DNA of 33,748 bases from contig JANMKR010000206.1 in NCBI GenBank assembly GCA_031372145.1, positions 1-33,748 of the forward strand, written 5' to 3'. Numbering within the stretch: position 1 is the first letter of the stretch; the number at the start of each line of letters is the position of its first letter. The DNA is from CALMEC01 sp031372145 (GTDB lineage: Bacteria; Actinomycetota; Thermoleophilia; Miltoncostaeales; Miltoncostaeaceae). Of this stretch, positions 1-8,213 are shown in pieces. Position numbers and translations under genes: made by a program. The notes beneath the pieces were generated by a model. The model did no database searches, was not told the origin of the DNA, and saw only the letters and a list, made by a program, of their open reading frames with translations.

Positions 1-113
1 GCCGCGGTGAGCGCCCACACCGCCCGAGATCTCCTTGTCATGCGAACGATTCTACGGCTGCGGCGGGTCTGCGCCCGCGAGACGACCGCCCGCGGAACCA
101 CCGTTGTGACGCG

Positions 114-143
114 GAGCCGGGGTCATCGGCCCCGTGACGGCTC
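114..143 (-). terminator. Hairpin at the gyrA 3' end (possible terminator)
   Basis: Arms GAGCCG/CGGCTC with an inner GGGG/CCCC pairing form a GC-rich hairpin that overlaps the gyrA stop codon. No T-run follows on the minus strand, so it may be a Rho-independent-like terminator of the U-less kind common in high-GC genomes, or only a transcript-end stabiliser. The remaining bases 1-113 show no supportable gene. Confidence 0.3.
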
Positions 144-2700
144 AGACGGCGGTCGTGGGGCCTTGGTCGGCGTCGTCCGCGTCGTCGCCGGACTCGGTCG
201 CGGCATTGTCATCCGGCGCATCCAGAATGACGTCGCCCTCCTCGTCCTCGTCCTCGAACGGACCCGTCCCCTCTTCGACCGGTGCGATCCCTGAGACCTG
301 GTCCTCGTCGCCCATCACCATCAGGCGGACGCCCTCGGTCGAACGACCCGTTCGCCGAATCGACTCGACCGCGATCCGGATGATCTGTCCCATCATCGAG
401 ATGAGCAGCAGTTCCTGACCCTCGCGGACCGGGCGGGCGGTGACGAGCTCGCCCTTCTTGTCGGTGACCTTGATCGTGCGAACGCCCTGCGTGGGACGTC
501 CTTTGCGCGGATAGTCGGCCATCGCGGTGCGCTTGCCGTAGCCGTTGCCGGTCACGACCAGCAGGTCTTCGTCGTCGCGGGCGATGCACAGCGACAACAC
601 CCGGTCCTCGGGCTTGAGCGTCATCGCCCTGACGCCCATCGTGTCGCGACCCATCGGCCGGCATTGACCCTCCGAGAATCGCGCGGCCTGGCCGCGGGCC
701 GACACGATCAGCACGTCGTCATCGCCGTCGGTCAGGGCCGCGCCGATCAGCTCGTCACCATCGTTGAGGCGGATCGCGATGATGCCGGCGTCCTTGAGGA
801 TCGTGTTGAAGCTCGTGAACTCGGTCTTCTTGACCATCCCGTCGCGGGTGGCGAGCATCAGATACCTGCCCTCGCCATAGTCACGTGTGTTGAAGACCTG
901 GCGCACCTCTTCATCCGGCTTGAGCGCGAGCACGTTCGCGATGTGGCGACCACGGGCATCGCGCGCCGCCGGCGGCAGCTCATGCACCTTCTGGCGGTAG
1001 ACGCGACCCTGATTCGTGAAGAACAGCAACCAGTCGTGGGTCGACGCGATGAACAGGTGGTCGACGAAGTCCTCGTCCTTGACCTTCGCGCCCCGCAACC
1101 CCTTGCCACCCCTGCGTTGCGCGCGGTAGGTCGTGACCGGGAGCCGCTTGATGTAGCCGCCGGACGTGATCGAGATGACCATCTCCTCGTCGGCGATCAG
1201 GTCCTCGATGTCGATCTCGCCTTCCGCGGCGATGATCTCGCTTCGACGGTCATCGCCGAATCGCGTCTTGACGTCGAGCAGTTCTTCCCGAATGACCTGG
1301 TAGACCCGCGCCTCGTCGCCCAGAATCGCCCGCAGTGCGGCGATCATGCCCATCAGCTCCGCGTGCTCTTCTTCGATCTTGCCGACCTCGAGCTGCGTCA
1401 ACCGCTGCAGACGAAGGTCCAGGATCGCTCGTGCTTGGACCTCGGTCAGGTCAAAGCGCGTGATCAAACCGGTACGAGCCTCTTCGGGGTCCGACGAGCC
1501 GCGGATGAGCTCGATGACGTCGTCCAGGTTGCGCAACGCGATGAGGAGACCCTCGAGAATGTGCGCGCGCTGCTCGGCCCGATTGAGACGGAACCGCGAA
1601 CGCCGTGTGACCACCTCTTTTTGATGATCCAGGTAATGGCGGACGAACGCGTGCAGCCCAAGGGTCCGTGGCGTGCCGTCGACGAGCGCCACCGCGTTGA
1701 CACCGAACGTGACCTGCGCCTGGGTGTGCTTGTAGAGCTTGTTGAGCGCAACCTTCGGCACCGCGTCACGCTTGAGTTCGACGACGACCCGCAATCCGTC
1801 GCGCCCGCTCTCGTCGCGGACGTCGTCCGGTCCGGAGATCTCCGGGATGACTTTGTCCTTGGACAGCTCCGCGATCTTGCGCACGAACTCCGCGGTGCCC
1901 ACCTGATAGGGCAGCTCGGTGAAGATGATCGCGTTCCTGCCGTGTTTGAGCGGCTCGTTGTGCGCTCGGGCCCTGAGGATGACGCGGCCGCGGCCGGTGC
2001 GATACGCATCCGCGATGCCCGTGCGACCCACGATGAACCCGCCCGTCGGGAAGTCCGGGCCCTTGACGTGTTGCATCAACCCGTCGACGTCGATGCCCGG
2101 GTCGTCGATCATCGCAACCGTGGCGTCGATGATCTCGCGCAGGTTGTGCGGCGGGATGTTCGTTGCGACACCGACCGCGATGCCCGACGAGCCGTTGACC
2201 AACAGTGCCGGAAAGTGCGCCGGCAGAACCGTCGGCTCGGTGCCCTTGTCGTCGTAGTTCGGCGTGAAGTCGACGGTGTCCTCGTCGATGTCGCGCAACA
2301 TCTCGGTCGCGATCTTCGTCAGGCGCGACTCGGTGTACCGGTATGCGGCGGCCGGGAAGTCGTTGGACCCGAAGTTGCCCTGCCCGTCGACGAGCGGGTG
2401 ACGCGTCGAGAAGTCCTGGGCCAGCCGCACGAGCGCGTCGTAGATCGCGCTGTCGCCATGGGGGTGCAGGTCGCCCATCACCTGGCCAACGACCTTGGCG
2501 CACTTGGTGAACGCCCGGTCGGGCTGCAGCCCCATCGAGTGCATCGTGTACAGGATGCGGCGGTGAACCGGCTTGAGTCCGTCGCGGACATCCGGAAGCG
2601 CGCGACCCACGATCACGCTCATCGCGTAATCGAGGTACGACGAGCTCATCTCGAGCTCGAGATCCCGCGGCTCAATCCGCCCGTGTCGATCGATCGCCAC
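142..2700 (-). CDS. gyrA: DNA gyrase subunit A
   Basis: GyrA is the breakage-reunion subunit of the A2B2 gyrase that introduces negative supercoils. The 852-residue protein has the usual family length. The N-terminal part carries the quinolone-region motif HPHGDSAIYDALVRLAQDF, with Ser and Asp at the usual resistance positions, and the active-site tyrosine in AAYRYTESRL. The C-terminal DNA-wrapping propeller carries an intact GyrA box, QRRGGKG, so supercoiling activity is expected. The tail is strongly acidic (FEDEDEEGD and DDADDAD). The start is GTG at 2700, preceded by a G-rich stretch about 8 bases upstream. It lies downstream of gyrB on the same strand, but a repeat-filled 291-base gap separates them, so it may have its own promoter. 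Confidence 0.97.
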   Translation of the reverse strand: MAIDRHGRIEPRDLELEMSSSYLDYAMSVIVGRALPDVRDGLKPVHRRILYTMHSMGLQPDRAFTKCAKVVGQVMGDLHPHGDSAIYDALVRLAQDFSTRHPLVDGQGNFGSNDFPAAAYRYTESRLTKIATEMLRDIDEDTVDFTPNYDDKGTEPTVLPAHFPALLVNGSSGIAVGVATNIPPHNLREIIDATVAMIDDPGIDVDGLMQHVKGPDFPTGGFIVGRTGIADAYRTGRGRVILRARAHNEPLKHGRNAIIFTELPYQVGTAEFVRKIAELSKDKVIPEISGPDDVRDESGRDGLRVVVELKRDAVPKVALNKLYKHTQAQVTFGVNAVALVDGTPRTLGLHAFVRHYLDHQKEVVTRRSRFRLNRAEQRAHILEGLLIALRNLDDVIELIRGSSDPEEARTGLITRFDLTEVQARAILDLRLQRLTQLEVGKIEEEHAELMGMIAALRAILGDEARVYQVIREELLDVKTRFGDDRRSEIIAAEGEIDIEDLIADEEMVISITSGGYIKRLPVTTYRAQRRGGKGLRGAKVKDEDFVDHLFIASTHDWLLFFTNQGRVYRQKVHELPPAARDARGRHIANVLALKPDEEVRQVFNTRDYGEGRYLMLATRDGMVKKTEFTSFNTILKDAGIIAIRLNDGDELIGAALTDGDDDVLIVSARGQAARFSEGQCRPMGRDTMGVRAMTLKPEDRVLSLCIARDDEDLLVVTGNGYGKRTAMADYPRKGRPTQGVRTIKVTDKKGELVTARPVREGQELLLISMMGQIIRIAVESIRRTGRSTEGVRLMVMGDEDQVSGIAPVEEGTGPFEDEDEEGDVILDAPDDNAATESGDDADDADQGPTTAV

Positions 2701-2782
2701 GCCTACGCCCCCACTGCCAGCTGGCTGTCAAGCAACGAAAGAGTGGCTTCAGGCATAGCGTTTGCCTTGACCATTTGCCCCT

Positions 2783-2820
2783 TATACGCCGCACGTACCA
2801 CGGCACTTGGGCGGCGTATT
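2783..2820 (+). repeat. Inverted half copy of the ~80-nt structured repeat
   Basis: Read on the plus strand this matches only the 5' half of the three full repeats: TACGCCGC, eight variable bases, then CGGCACTTGGGCGGCGTA. It lies in the opposite orientation to the two full copies beside it. Its ends ATACGCCGC (2784-2792) and GCGGCGTAT (2811-2819) are perfect 9-bp inverted repeats, so it forms a hairpin by itself. Bases 2701-2782, between gyrA and this element, show nothing else I can support. Confidence 0.7.
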
Positions 2821-2824
2821 GAAC

Positions 2825-2904
2825 TCCAGCCGCAGTCAGCGTTTGAGTCGCCCGCAGGGTGGCTCATAGGCCGCCCAAGAGCCGTGCTGAATGCGGCGTA
2901 TGGA
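2825..2904 (-). repeat. ~80-nt structured repeat, copy B
   Basis: This 80-base element starts and ends with TCCA/TGGA. On the minus strand an outer stem pairs CCGCATTCAGC with GCTGACTGCGG, with one internal mismatch. An inner stem of 10 pairs forms between TGAGCCACCC and GGGCGACTCA, using two G-T (G-U) pairs. The segment CGGCTCTTGGGCGGCCTA between the stems is nearly identical in all copies. It sits head to tail with copy A, one base apart, in the gyrB-gyrA gap. The family is not recognised. Confidence 0.8.
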
Positions 2905-2905
2905 T

Positions 2906-2987
2906 GCCAGCCGCCGAGGATACTTGGGTCGGCCCAACGGGCCGGCCCATAGGCCGCCCAAGAGCCGTGTCCGAGGCGGCGTATGGA
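2906..2987 (-). repeat. ~80-nt structured repeat, copy A
   Basis: This 82-base copy ends 4 bases short of the gyrB stop codon, so it would be the first sequence transcribed after gyrB. The outer stem pairs CCGCC..GGA with TCC..GGCGG, where copies B and C pair CCGCA.TCAGC with GCTGA.TGCGG. The stem sequence has changed while pairing is largely kept, although this copy has more mismatches. The inner stem GGGCCGGCCC/GGGCCGACCC is also intact with one G-T pair. The unpaired CGGCTCTTGGGCGGCCTA segment is identical to copy B. Confidence 0.8.
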
Positions 2988-2991
2988 AGTC

Positions 2992-5415
2992 CTATACATC
3001 GAGGTTCTTGACTTTCTGGGCGTTGTGCTCGATGAACGCGCGGCGGGGTTCGACCTGGTCGCCCATGAGGACGGAAAAGAGCTCATCCGCAACCGCGGCG
3101 TCGTCCATGCCGACCTGCTGCAGGATGCGGCGCTCGGGATCCATCGTGGTCTCCCACAGCTGCTCGCTGTTCATCTCACCGAGACCCTTGAACCGTGACA
3201 GCGTGATGCCCTCGCGGCACAGATCGAGCACCGTGGTCTTGAGCGCCTCGTAGGTCGCGGCCTCGCGGGACTTGGCGCCGCGGCGGACGATGAACGGGGC
3301 CGCGCCCACCTGCTCGTGCAGCTGCGTCCGCAGTGTGCGCAGGCGCTGCAGCTCCCGCGTCGCGTAGATCGCAAACGGAATCGCGGCCGTGCGGGCCTCA
3401 CCGGTGCGATTTTGGACCGATTTGGCGTGGACGACCTGGGCCTGCTCGTCGATGCGGTCGATCGTGAGCGTCGCGATGGTCGAACCGGCGGCCACGGCCG
3501 CGGCGGCCAGCGCCTGCAAATCGGTCGGCGTGATGTCGATGAGCCCGTTGACCTGGAGAAAGTCGACCAGCCCGCCGCCGTAGTTGCCACGCAGGGCCGA
3601 GGTCCAGCCGTCATGTTCGCGCAGCGACTTCTGGTAGCGCTGAAACCGGGTCTTGGTCATCCCCGATGGGCCGCCGTTGCCGGTCGAGTGCACCTGCAGG
3701 TCGCCGACGTTGCGATCGAGGAGCCACTCCTCGAGGTCGGGCTCCTTCTCGATGTACTGCTCCTGGTTGCCCTGCTTGACCTTGTAGAGCGGCGGGCAGG
3801 CGATGTAGACGTACCCGGCCTCGATCAGCTCCGGCATGTGACGAAACAGGAACGTGAGGATCAGCGTGCGGATGTGCGCGCCGTCGACATCGGCGTCGGT
3901 CATCAACACCAGCTTGTGGTACCGGGCCTTGCCGAGATCGAACTCCTCGCCGATCCCGGTTCCCATCGCGCCGATGATGGCCTGGATTTCGGTGTTGGCC
4001 AGGACCTTGTCGAACCGGGCCTTCTCGACGTTGATGATCTTGCCCCGCAAGGGCAGGATCGCCTGAAAGCTGGACTGTCGCGCACGCACCGCCGAGCCGC
4101 CGGCGGAGTCGCCTTCGACCAGGAAGATCTCGGTGCCGGTGGGGTCACGATCCGAGCAATCGTGGAGCTTGCCGGGAAGGCGGGTGTCGAGCACGCCCTT
4201 GCGGCGTGCCAGGTCGCGGGCATTGCGGGCCGCCATGCGCGCCTGCGCGGCCTGCACGCCCTTCTGGCAGATGGCCCGTGCCTCGGCCGGATGCTCCTCG
4301 AGGTAGTCCCTGAGCCGTTCGTTGACGAGCCTGACGACGAATCCCTGGATCTCGGAGTTGCCGAGCTTGGTCTTGGTCTGACCCTCGAACTGCGGCTCCC
4401 GGAGCTTGACCGAGATGATCGCCGTGAGCCCCTCTCGGGTGTCCGCGCCCTCCAGGTTGTCCTCTTTCTCCTTGAGGATCCCCTTCTCACGCGCGTACGT
4501 GTTGATCGTGCCGGTCAACGCGGTGCGAAACCCCGAAAGGTGCGTCCCGCCCTCGTGCGTGTTGATGTTGTTGGCGTAACTGTGGACCGCCTCGGTGAAC
4601 CCCGCGGTCCATTGCATCGCGATCTCGAGCACGCCCTCGTCGCCCGCGGCCTCGAAGTACGCGACGTCCTTGTGGATCGCGTCGCGGTCCTTGTTGAGGT
4701 GCAGGACGAAGTCGATGATGCCGCCTTCGGCGTGGAACGTCTCCTCGCGCCGGGCGCCGCGCTCGTCGATGAGCGTGATCGACAGGCCCTTGGTCAGGAA
4801 CGCGGTGTCCTCAAACCGCTTGGCAAGCGTGTCGTAGTCGAACTCGGGCTCTTCGAAGATGTCGACATCGGGCTTGAACGAGATGGTGGTGCCCGTCGTG
4901 TCGGCGGCCTCACCCTTTTCGATGGCCGTCAGCGGCGCGCCACCGTTGCCGTACAACTGCCGCCAGACATAGCCCTCGCGCCGCACTTCGGCCGTCAGGG
5001 ACTCGGAGAGCGCGTTGACGACGCTGACGCCCACGCCGTGCAACCCACCCGAGACCTTGTAGCCCTCACCGCCGAACTTTCCGCCCGCGTGCAGGACCGT
5101 CAGGACGACCTCGAGCGCGCTCTTTCCGCCCTGATCGGCCATCGCGGAAACGGGGATGCCACGACCGTTGTCGGACACCGTGCACGCGCCGTCGGGATGG
5201 AGCGTGACCTCGATGCGATCGCAGTAGCCCGCCATCGCCTCGTCGACGCTGTTGTCGACGACCTCGTAGACGAGGTGGTGGAGACCCCTCGGCCCGGTTG
5301 AGCCGATGTACATCCCAGGGCGTTTGCGAACCGCTTCGAGTCCCTCGAGGACGGTGATGTCCTGGGCGTCGTAACGCGCTGAGGGTTCGTGGTGTTCGGG
5401 TGTGTTTTCGGTCAA
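2992..5415 (-). CDS. gyrB: DNA gyrase subunit B
   Basis: GyrB is the ATPase/Toprim subunit of gyrase. The GHKL ATPase domain shows EVVDNSVDEAMAG, DNGRGIP and GGLHGVGVSVVNALS, with the QTK loop in EGQTKTKLGNSE. The Toprim domain shows EIFLVEGDSAGGSA, PLRGKIINVEKA and the metal-binding DADVDGAHIRT. The tail has RFKGLGEMNSEQLWETTMDP. At 807 residues it is longer than the roughly 650-690 usual for Gram-positive GyrB. The extra ~165 residues lie between PPLYKVKQG and the RFKGLGEM motif, the same place as the insertion in the E. coli enzyme. The start is TTG at 5415, with AGGAG about 11 bases and GGAG 3 bases upstream. The stop lies directly beside structured repeat A. Confidence 0.97.
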   Translation of the reverse strand: MTENTPEHHEPSARYDAQDITVLEGLEAVRKRPGMYIGSTGPRGLHHLVYEVVDNSVDEAMAGYCDRIEVTLHPDGACTVSDNGRGIPVSAMADQGGKSALEVVLTVLHAGGKFGGEGYKVSGGLHGVGVSVVNALSESLTAEVRREGYVWRQLYGNGGAPLTAIEKGEAADTTGTTISFKPDVDIFEEPEFDYDTLAKRFEDTAFLTKGLSITLIDERGARREETFHAEGGIIDFVLHLNKDRDAIHKDVAYFEAAGDEGVLEIAMQWTAGFTEAVHSYANNINTHEGGTHLSGFRTALTGTINTYAREKGILKEKEDNLEGADTREGLTAIISVKLREPQFEGQTKTKLGNSEIQGFVVRLVNERLRDYLEEHPAEARAICQKGVQAAQARMAARNARDLARRKGVLDTRLPGKLHDCSDRDPTGTEIFLVEGDSAGGSAVRARQSSFQAILPLRGKIINVEKARFDKVLANTEIQAIIGAMGTGIGEEFDLGKARYHKLVLMTDADVDGAHIRTLILTFLFRHMPELIEAGYVYIACPPLYKVKQGNQEQYIEKEPDLEEWLLDRNVGDLQVHSTGNGGPSGMTKTRFQRYQKSLREHDGWTSALRGNYGGGLVDFLQVNGLIDITPTDLQALAAAAVAAGSTIATLTIDRIDEQAQVVHAKSVQNRTGEARTAAIPFAIYATRELQRLRTLRTQLHEQVGAAPFIVRRGAKSREAATYEALKTTVLDLCREGITLSRFKGLGEMNSEQLWETTMDPERRILQQVGMDDAAVADELFSVLMGDQVEPRRAFIEHNAQKVKNLDV

Positions 5416-5463
5416 GTTCTCCAGGACTCCTGTTGTCCCGAAGGATATCAGCCCACCCGGGCG

Positions 5464-5982
5464 TCACGCTCCCGGTTTTTCCCTCTTTGCAGGCTTTTTA
5501 CTGTTCATCCGGGCGATCGCCATCTGTCCTGCAGCCGCCCGGACCAGGCGTTCGCGCAGTTCGGCGTCCGTGACCTCGCCGAAGAGCTTCTCGGCCTGTG
5601 CCCGCTCCTGTGGCGTCGGCGCGGGAACGGCGCGCTGACGGGTCGGCTGCGCCGGGATGACGTGGTCGCCAACCACGAACCTGATCCCAGTGACCTCGAC
5701 ATCGGGCACGGCGCGCACGAGCTGATCCGTCAGAAGATCACGCCGCGCGTCGAGCTCCTGTGCCCACATCGCAGACGCACAGGCCACGCTGATCACCCCT
5801 GCACGGCTTCGCCGGACCACGACCGAGTTGGCGGCCGCCTGCGGACCCGCGACGCCCTTCCATGCGGTCTGCAGGGCTGCGAGCTCCGAACCCGCCGGGG
5901 AGTCCACGCCACCGCGGTACCGGGCAAGGCGTTCGCCGATCGCCACCGGCTCGCGACGGAAACGACGGCGCCTACTGGACAC
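5464..5982 (-). CDS. dciA: DciA-type helicase loader (DUF721)
   Basis: DUF721/DciA proteins recruit the replicative helicase DnaB in bacteria that lack DnaC or DnaI loaders. The 172-residue product shows the family core: a Trp-containing helix (LQTAWKGVAGPQAAANS), a strand (GVISVACASAMWAQELDARRDLL) typical of the KH-like DciA fold, and a charged disordered C-terminus (NSKKPAKREKPG). I chose the GTG at 5982 because GGAGG sits 6 bases before it. An ATG at 5997 is possible but would use a poorer site. It overlaps the recF 3' end by 11 bases, which suggests translational coupling within dnaN-recF-dciA. Confidence 0.85.
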   Translation of the reverse strand: MSSRRRRFRREPVAIGERLARYRGGVDSPAGSELAALQTAWKGVAGPQAAANSVVVRRSRAGVISVACASAMWAQELDARRDLLTDQLVRAVPDVEVTGIRFVVGDHVIPAQPTRQRAVPAPTPQERAQAEKLFGEVTDAELRERLVRAAAGQMAIARMNSKKPAKREKPGA

Positions 5983-7024
5983 GTCCGGCCTCCACATGGA
6001 GATGATGCGACGCTCCGGCTGCTTCCGCCAGGGCGGCCGCGTCCGGATCGGCGCTCGTCACCCACGCCTGGCCCTGCCCCGCCAGTGCCTCCAACAGCAG
6101 ACGCCGCCTGCGGGGATCGAGCTCACTCAACACGTCGTCGAGCAGCATGATGGGCATCGCCGCCCGCGCGGCCAGGTGATCGCGGCAGGCCAGGAGCAAC
6201 GCGAGCACCGCGGTTCGCTGCTCACCCTGGCTTCCAAGCCGCCGCAGATCATGATCGCCCAGGCCGATCCACACATCGTCGCGGTGTGGGCCGGACAGCG
6301 TCTGCGCAGCCTGGATGTCACGGTCGCGGCCGCGCTCGATCGCGTCGGCCAGGAGGCCCTCGAGCGCATCGACCGGCGCGCCCGACAGGACCGATGGAGC
6401 GGGCTCCAGGGCCAGACGCCCCCCGAGGCCGCCACCGAGCTGCGCCAGCCACCGTCCGAACGGCTCCGACAGGTCCGAGACCGCCCGTGACCGCGCGCGC
6501 GCGACCGCACCACCCAGCTCGACACACGCTCGGTCCCACGGAGCGAGGCCGCTCACGCCGGTGACGCCCGACCGGATGCGTCGCAGCAGCGCGTTTCGTT
6601 GCGCAACGGCGGCGAGGTAGCCGGCCAGCGTGTCCGAAAACCCCGGTTCCGCCCCCTCCAGCAGACGGTCGATCGCCCGGCGGCGCGCGGCCGGTGGACC
6701 CTTGACCGACCGTAGCTCCTCGGGCAGGAACACCAGCACCGCGCCCGGCACCCGCCATTCGCCCAGCGATCGCACTGGGACGCCATCACGCCGCAGCCGG
6801 CGGCCCACTCCGGCCTGGAACCCGATCTCGCGTTGCTGTTCACCCTCGCGTCCCGACAGGGTCATGGCGATATGGAAGGCTTCGGCGCCGCGGCGCACGG
6901 CGTCGGCTTCGCGGGACGTGCGCGGGGACACACCCACCGTCGCGAACGTGACGGCCTCGACCAACGACGTCTTGCCCGCGCCATTCGGTCCGCTGATGAC
7001 GATCAGCCCGGGGCCCAGCTCCAA
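5972..7024 (-). CDS. recF: DNA replication/repair protein RecF
   Basis: RecF is an SMC-like ABC ATPase that helps load RecA at gaps through RecOR. Visible motifs are Walker A (SGPNGAGKTSLVEA), the ABC signature region (LGSQGEQRTAVLALLLA) and Walker B (MPIMLLDDVLSELD). The coordinates use the first permitted start in this frame, TTG at 7024, giving 350 residues. However, recognisable RecF sequence (AVRSLQVANLRSWERAG) continues upstream in the same frame to about 7078, with no ATG, GTG or TTG there. A GTG at 7079 would give a normal N-terminus if one G of the run 7075-7077 were removed. So the true 5' end is either frameshifted in this sequence or uses a non-standard start. Confidence 0.92.
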   Translation of the reverse strand: MELGPGLIVISGPNGAGKTSLVEAVTFATVGVSPRTSREADAVRRGAEAFHIAMTLSGREGEQQREIGFQAGVGRRLRRDGVPVRSLGEWRVPGAVLVFLPEELRSVKGPPAARRRAIDRLLEGAEPGFSDTLAGYLAAVAQRNALLRRIRSGVTGVSGLAPWDRACVELGGAVARARSRAVSDLSEPFGRWLAQLGGGLGGRLALEPAPSVLSGAPVDALEGLLADAIERGRDRDIQAAQTLSGPHRDDVWIGLGDHDLRRLGSQGEQRTAVLALLLACRDHLAARAAMPIMLLDDVLSELDPRRRRLLLEALAGQGQAWVTSADPDAAALAEAAGASHHLHVEAGRVQ

Positions 7025-7112
7025 GCCGGCGCGCTCCCACGATCGCAGGTTCGCGACCTGAAGCGACCTGACGGCCCACGCCGGCGGCGGCGAACCGGAG
7101 GCTCCGCCGGGA

Positions 7113-8213
7113 CTAGACGTTGAGGCGGATCGGCATCAGGAGGTAGCGATACCCGTCAGCGCCCCCCTGCAACAGCCCCGGCCGAAGCGGGCTGATGAGC
7201 CCCATGCGCAACTCGTCGCCACTGATGCTGTCGACCCCGTCGCGCAGGAACTCCGCGTTGAAACCGATCTCGAACGCCTCACCGTTGAACGACACGGGAA
7301 GCGACTCGTGTCCCTCGCCGAGCTGCTCGCTGACGGCCGACACGGTGATCTGCCCCTGGTCGAACGCAAGGCGGATCGGCGCACTGCGCTGAGCGACGAC
7401 ACCGATGCGCGACAACACCGACACGATCTCCGCACGATCGAAGGCGATCTCGTACTCGAACCGTTCGGGAATGAGCTGCTTGTAGTCGGGGAACTGACCG
7501 TCGATCAGACGGCTCGTCAAACGGGCGCCCCCGATCCGAAACAAGGCCTGCCCCTCGCCGATCACCAGCTCGAGTTCGCTCGCCTTCATGGCCGCGGCGA
7601 GCCGGCCGACCTCCTGGAGCGCCCGGGCGGGGATGATCGCCTCGCGGACATCGGAGGGAGGCGACTCGAGGGGCGTTTGCATCGCTGCGAGCCGGTACGA
7701 GTCCGTTGCGACCATTGTGATGCCGTCCGGCCCGATCCGCACGAGCACGCCCGTCAGCACCGGACGTGTGTCGTCGCGCGATGCCGCCCGAGCAACGCGA
7801 TCCGCCGTCGCGACGAACGGCTCGATCGGGATCACCAGACCGGAACCCTCGTCCACCGGAAGATCCGGGAAGTCCGATGCCTGCAGACAGTTGAGCGAGA
7901 ACGAGGATTGCCCGCCGCTGACGCCGACGACGCCCTCGTTGGCACGATGTTCGAGCGTGACGGGTCCGTCGGCCATCGTGCGAACGATGTCGCCCGCAAG
8001 ACGCGGAAGCACGACGGCTCCGCCGTCTTCGACGCTTGCATCGACGGGGATGCGAAGCGAGAGCTCCATATCGGTGGCGGCCAGCTCGACGGTGGGGCCG
8101 GTGGCGTCAAGTCGTACCTGTCCCAGGACGGGAATGGTGCTCTTGGTCGAGGCGGCTCGAGCAACGAGTGCGAGCTTTGAGGCGAGTTCGTCTCGCTGAG
8201 CGGTAAGGCGCAT
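7113..8213 (-). CDS. dnaN: DNA polymerase III beta sliding clamp
   Basis: The 366-residue clamp dimerises around DNA and tethers polymerase III and other partners. The length and three-domain layout are normal: MRLTAQRDELASKLALVARA at the start, the typical VLTGVLVRIGPDGITMVATDSYRLA in the middle domain, and the family ending YRYLLMPIRLNV, where the peptide-binding pocket lies. The start is ATG at 8213. It follows dnaA across a 430-base gap and precedes recF, the classic dnaA-dnaN-recF order. Confidence 0.97.
   Translation of the reverse strand: MRLTAQRDELASKLALVARAASTKSTIPVLGQVRLDATGPTVELAATDMELSLRIPVDASVEDGGAVVLPRLAGDIVRTMADGPVTLEHRANEGVVGVSGGQSSFSLNCLQASDFPDLPVDEGSGLVIPIEPFVATADRVARAASRDDTRPVLTGVLVRIGPDGITMVATDSYRLAAMQTPLESPPSDVREAIIPARALQEVGRLAAAMKASELELVIGEGQALFRIGGARLTSRLIDGQFPDYKQLIPERFEYEIAFDRAEIVSVLSRIGVVAQRSAPIRLAFDQGQITVSAVSEQLGEGHESLPVSFNGEAFEIGFNAEFLRDGVDSISGDELRMGLISPLRPGLLQGGADGYRYLLMPIRLNV

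Noticed and set aside
664..2952. Long plus-strand open frame opposite gyrA (762 codons)
   Set aside because: It is the antisense shadow of gyrA in GC-rich DNA. Its composition is biased and no family motif is visible, while gyrA is certain.
2783..2987. Repeat cluster as a CRISPR array
   Set aside because: The units are 80-82 bases, abut without unique spacers, and are internally palindromic over their whole length. One lies 30 kb away.
3316..5301. Long plus-strand open frame opposite gyrB (661 codons)
   Set aside because: Antisense shadow of gyrB with no recognisable motif.
6484..6510. CG-alternating run in recF as a special DNA element
   Set aside because: It is short and explained by Arg/Ala codons in recF (ARARSRAV). 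No evidence supports a Z-DNA or regulatory role.
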